This document shows positions 63,685-64,000 of a DNA stretch of 64,000 nt, one piece after another (within the stretch, counting starts at the first letter, position 1; every line of letters begins with the position of its first letter). Under the pieces are notes generated by a model, which had not been told where the DNA came from, searched no databases, and saw only the letters and a list, made by a program, of their open reading frames with translations. A program made the position numbers and the translations under genes. This DNA is from an uncultured Clostridia bacterium (GTDB taxonomy: Bacteria; Bacillota; Clostridia; Oscillospirales; Acutalibacteraceae), in contig CAKZZL010000037.1 in NCBI GenBank assembly GCA_937884995.1, positions 62,001 to 126,000 of the forward strand, written 5' to 3'.

Positions 63685-64000
63685 TCATGCTAAAATGGAG
63701 ACAAGTCTGCTGAAAAGTCCTGTTGCCATAACCATTCCGACAATAATCAGGAATATTCCGCACACCCTGTTTATAACCAGATAATGTTTTTTTATCAGAT
63801 TGAAAGTGGTATTGAGCCTGTCAATAAATATTGCTGACAAGATAAACGGGATTCCGAGGCCCAAAGAGTAGATGAGAAGCAGGAAAGTTCCTTTGAGAGC
63901 ATTGGCTGAACTTGAAGCCATCATCAAAGCTGAACCCAAAAATGCACCTACACATGGAGTAAGACTCACAGAAAAAACTGCTCCGAAAAGAACGGCTGAA
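63685..64000 (-). CDS. ccdA: CcdA-family thiol:disulfide membrane transporter (3' part; cut by the window edge)
   Basis: The last 104 codons are visible and the frame runs off the right edge. The conserved FSVSLTPCVGAFLGSALMMA holds one of the two exchange cysteines, followed by three helices. CcdA carries reducing power across the membrane to thioredoxins such as the adjacent TlpA-like protein; the two genes are ten bases apart. Known use in cytochrome c maturation is doubtful here, since no cytochrome genes are in view. Confidence 0.9.
   Translation of the reverse strand, partial: SAVLFGAVFSVSLTPCVGAFLGSALMMASSSANALKGTFLLLIYSLGLGIPFILSAIFIDRLNTTFNLIKKHYLVINRVCGIFLIIVGMVMATGLFSRLVSILA

Overview
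The window is low-GC DNA from a Gram-positive anaerobe of the class Clostridia, most like Lachnospiraceae or another Eubacteriales gut or rumen commensal. The evidence is a complete V/A-type ATPase operon, an oxygen/NO-reducing flavodiiron protein, a LytR-CpsA-Psr wall protein, GGAGG-type ribosome sites with several TTG/GTG starts, and a Cas12a that follows the known Lachnospiraceae LbCas12a motif by motif. No rRNA, tRNA, insertion sequence, integrase or phage gene was seen. Family calls come from reading motifs; no database search was run.

Layout. 1-2.3 kb: end of a spermidine/putrescine ABC importer operon (potB fragment, potC, potD). 2.3-3.0 kb: ylmH-like S4 protein. 3.1-11.3 kb: a complete type V-A CRISPR-Cas locus, cas12a-cas4-cas1-cas2, a 132-nt leader, and an array of 38 repeats and 37 spacers, closed by a two-way terminator. 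11.3-12.7 kb (minus): radical SAM/SPASM protein. 12.9-17.2 kb: M16 peptidase pair, lgt, folD. 17.3-20.9 kb (minus): LCP wall ligase, GH51 arabinofuranosidase, zinc-ribbon membrane protein. 21.1-22.3 kb: pyrophosphatase-like/NUDIX fusion and a small export protein. 22.3-25.2 kb (minus): TrkH and TrkA. 25.2-33.6 kb (minus): nine-gene V-type ATPase. 33.8-36.8 kb: GH13 glucosidase and sugar MFS carrier. 36.9-39.7 kb: two flavoproteins. 39.8-43.3 kb: a PASTA pseudokinase, a HAD phosphatase with a frameshifted membrane anchor, and a lipoprotein. 43.5-49.6 kb (minus): DUF5696-like lipoprotein, PutP, and two alpha/beta hydrolases, one without its catalytic residues. 49.8-54.5 kb: a sugar-acid operon (PfkB kinase, 6-phosphogluconate dehydrogenase, Cof phosphatase, LarA-like nickel epimerase). 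54.5-58.2 kb (minus): heterodimeric ABC exporter. 58.3-63.0 kb: flavodiiron protein, CPA2 antiporter, MetY, SHOCT membrane protein. 63.1-64 kb (minus): TlpA-like thioredoxin and CcdA, cut by the window edge.

The CRISPR locus is the main accessory system. Cas12a keeps its three RuvC acids, the Nuc arginine, the PAM-reading residues and the pre-crRNA-processing residues, and Cas4, Cas1 and Cas2 keep their active sites, so it should acquire, process and cut without tracrRNA. All 38 repeats look identical, including the leader-distal one, and no spacer begins with C. The less described items are the PASTA pseudokinase (39.8 kb), the catalytically dead hydrolase beside an intact one (48-49.6 kb), the one-base frameshift before the HAD phosphatase (41.5 kb), the sugar-acid operon with a LarA homologue (53.2 kb), and the V-ATPase rotor subunit with an extra N-terminal segment (30 kb).
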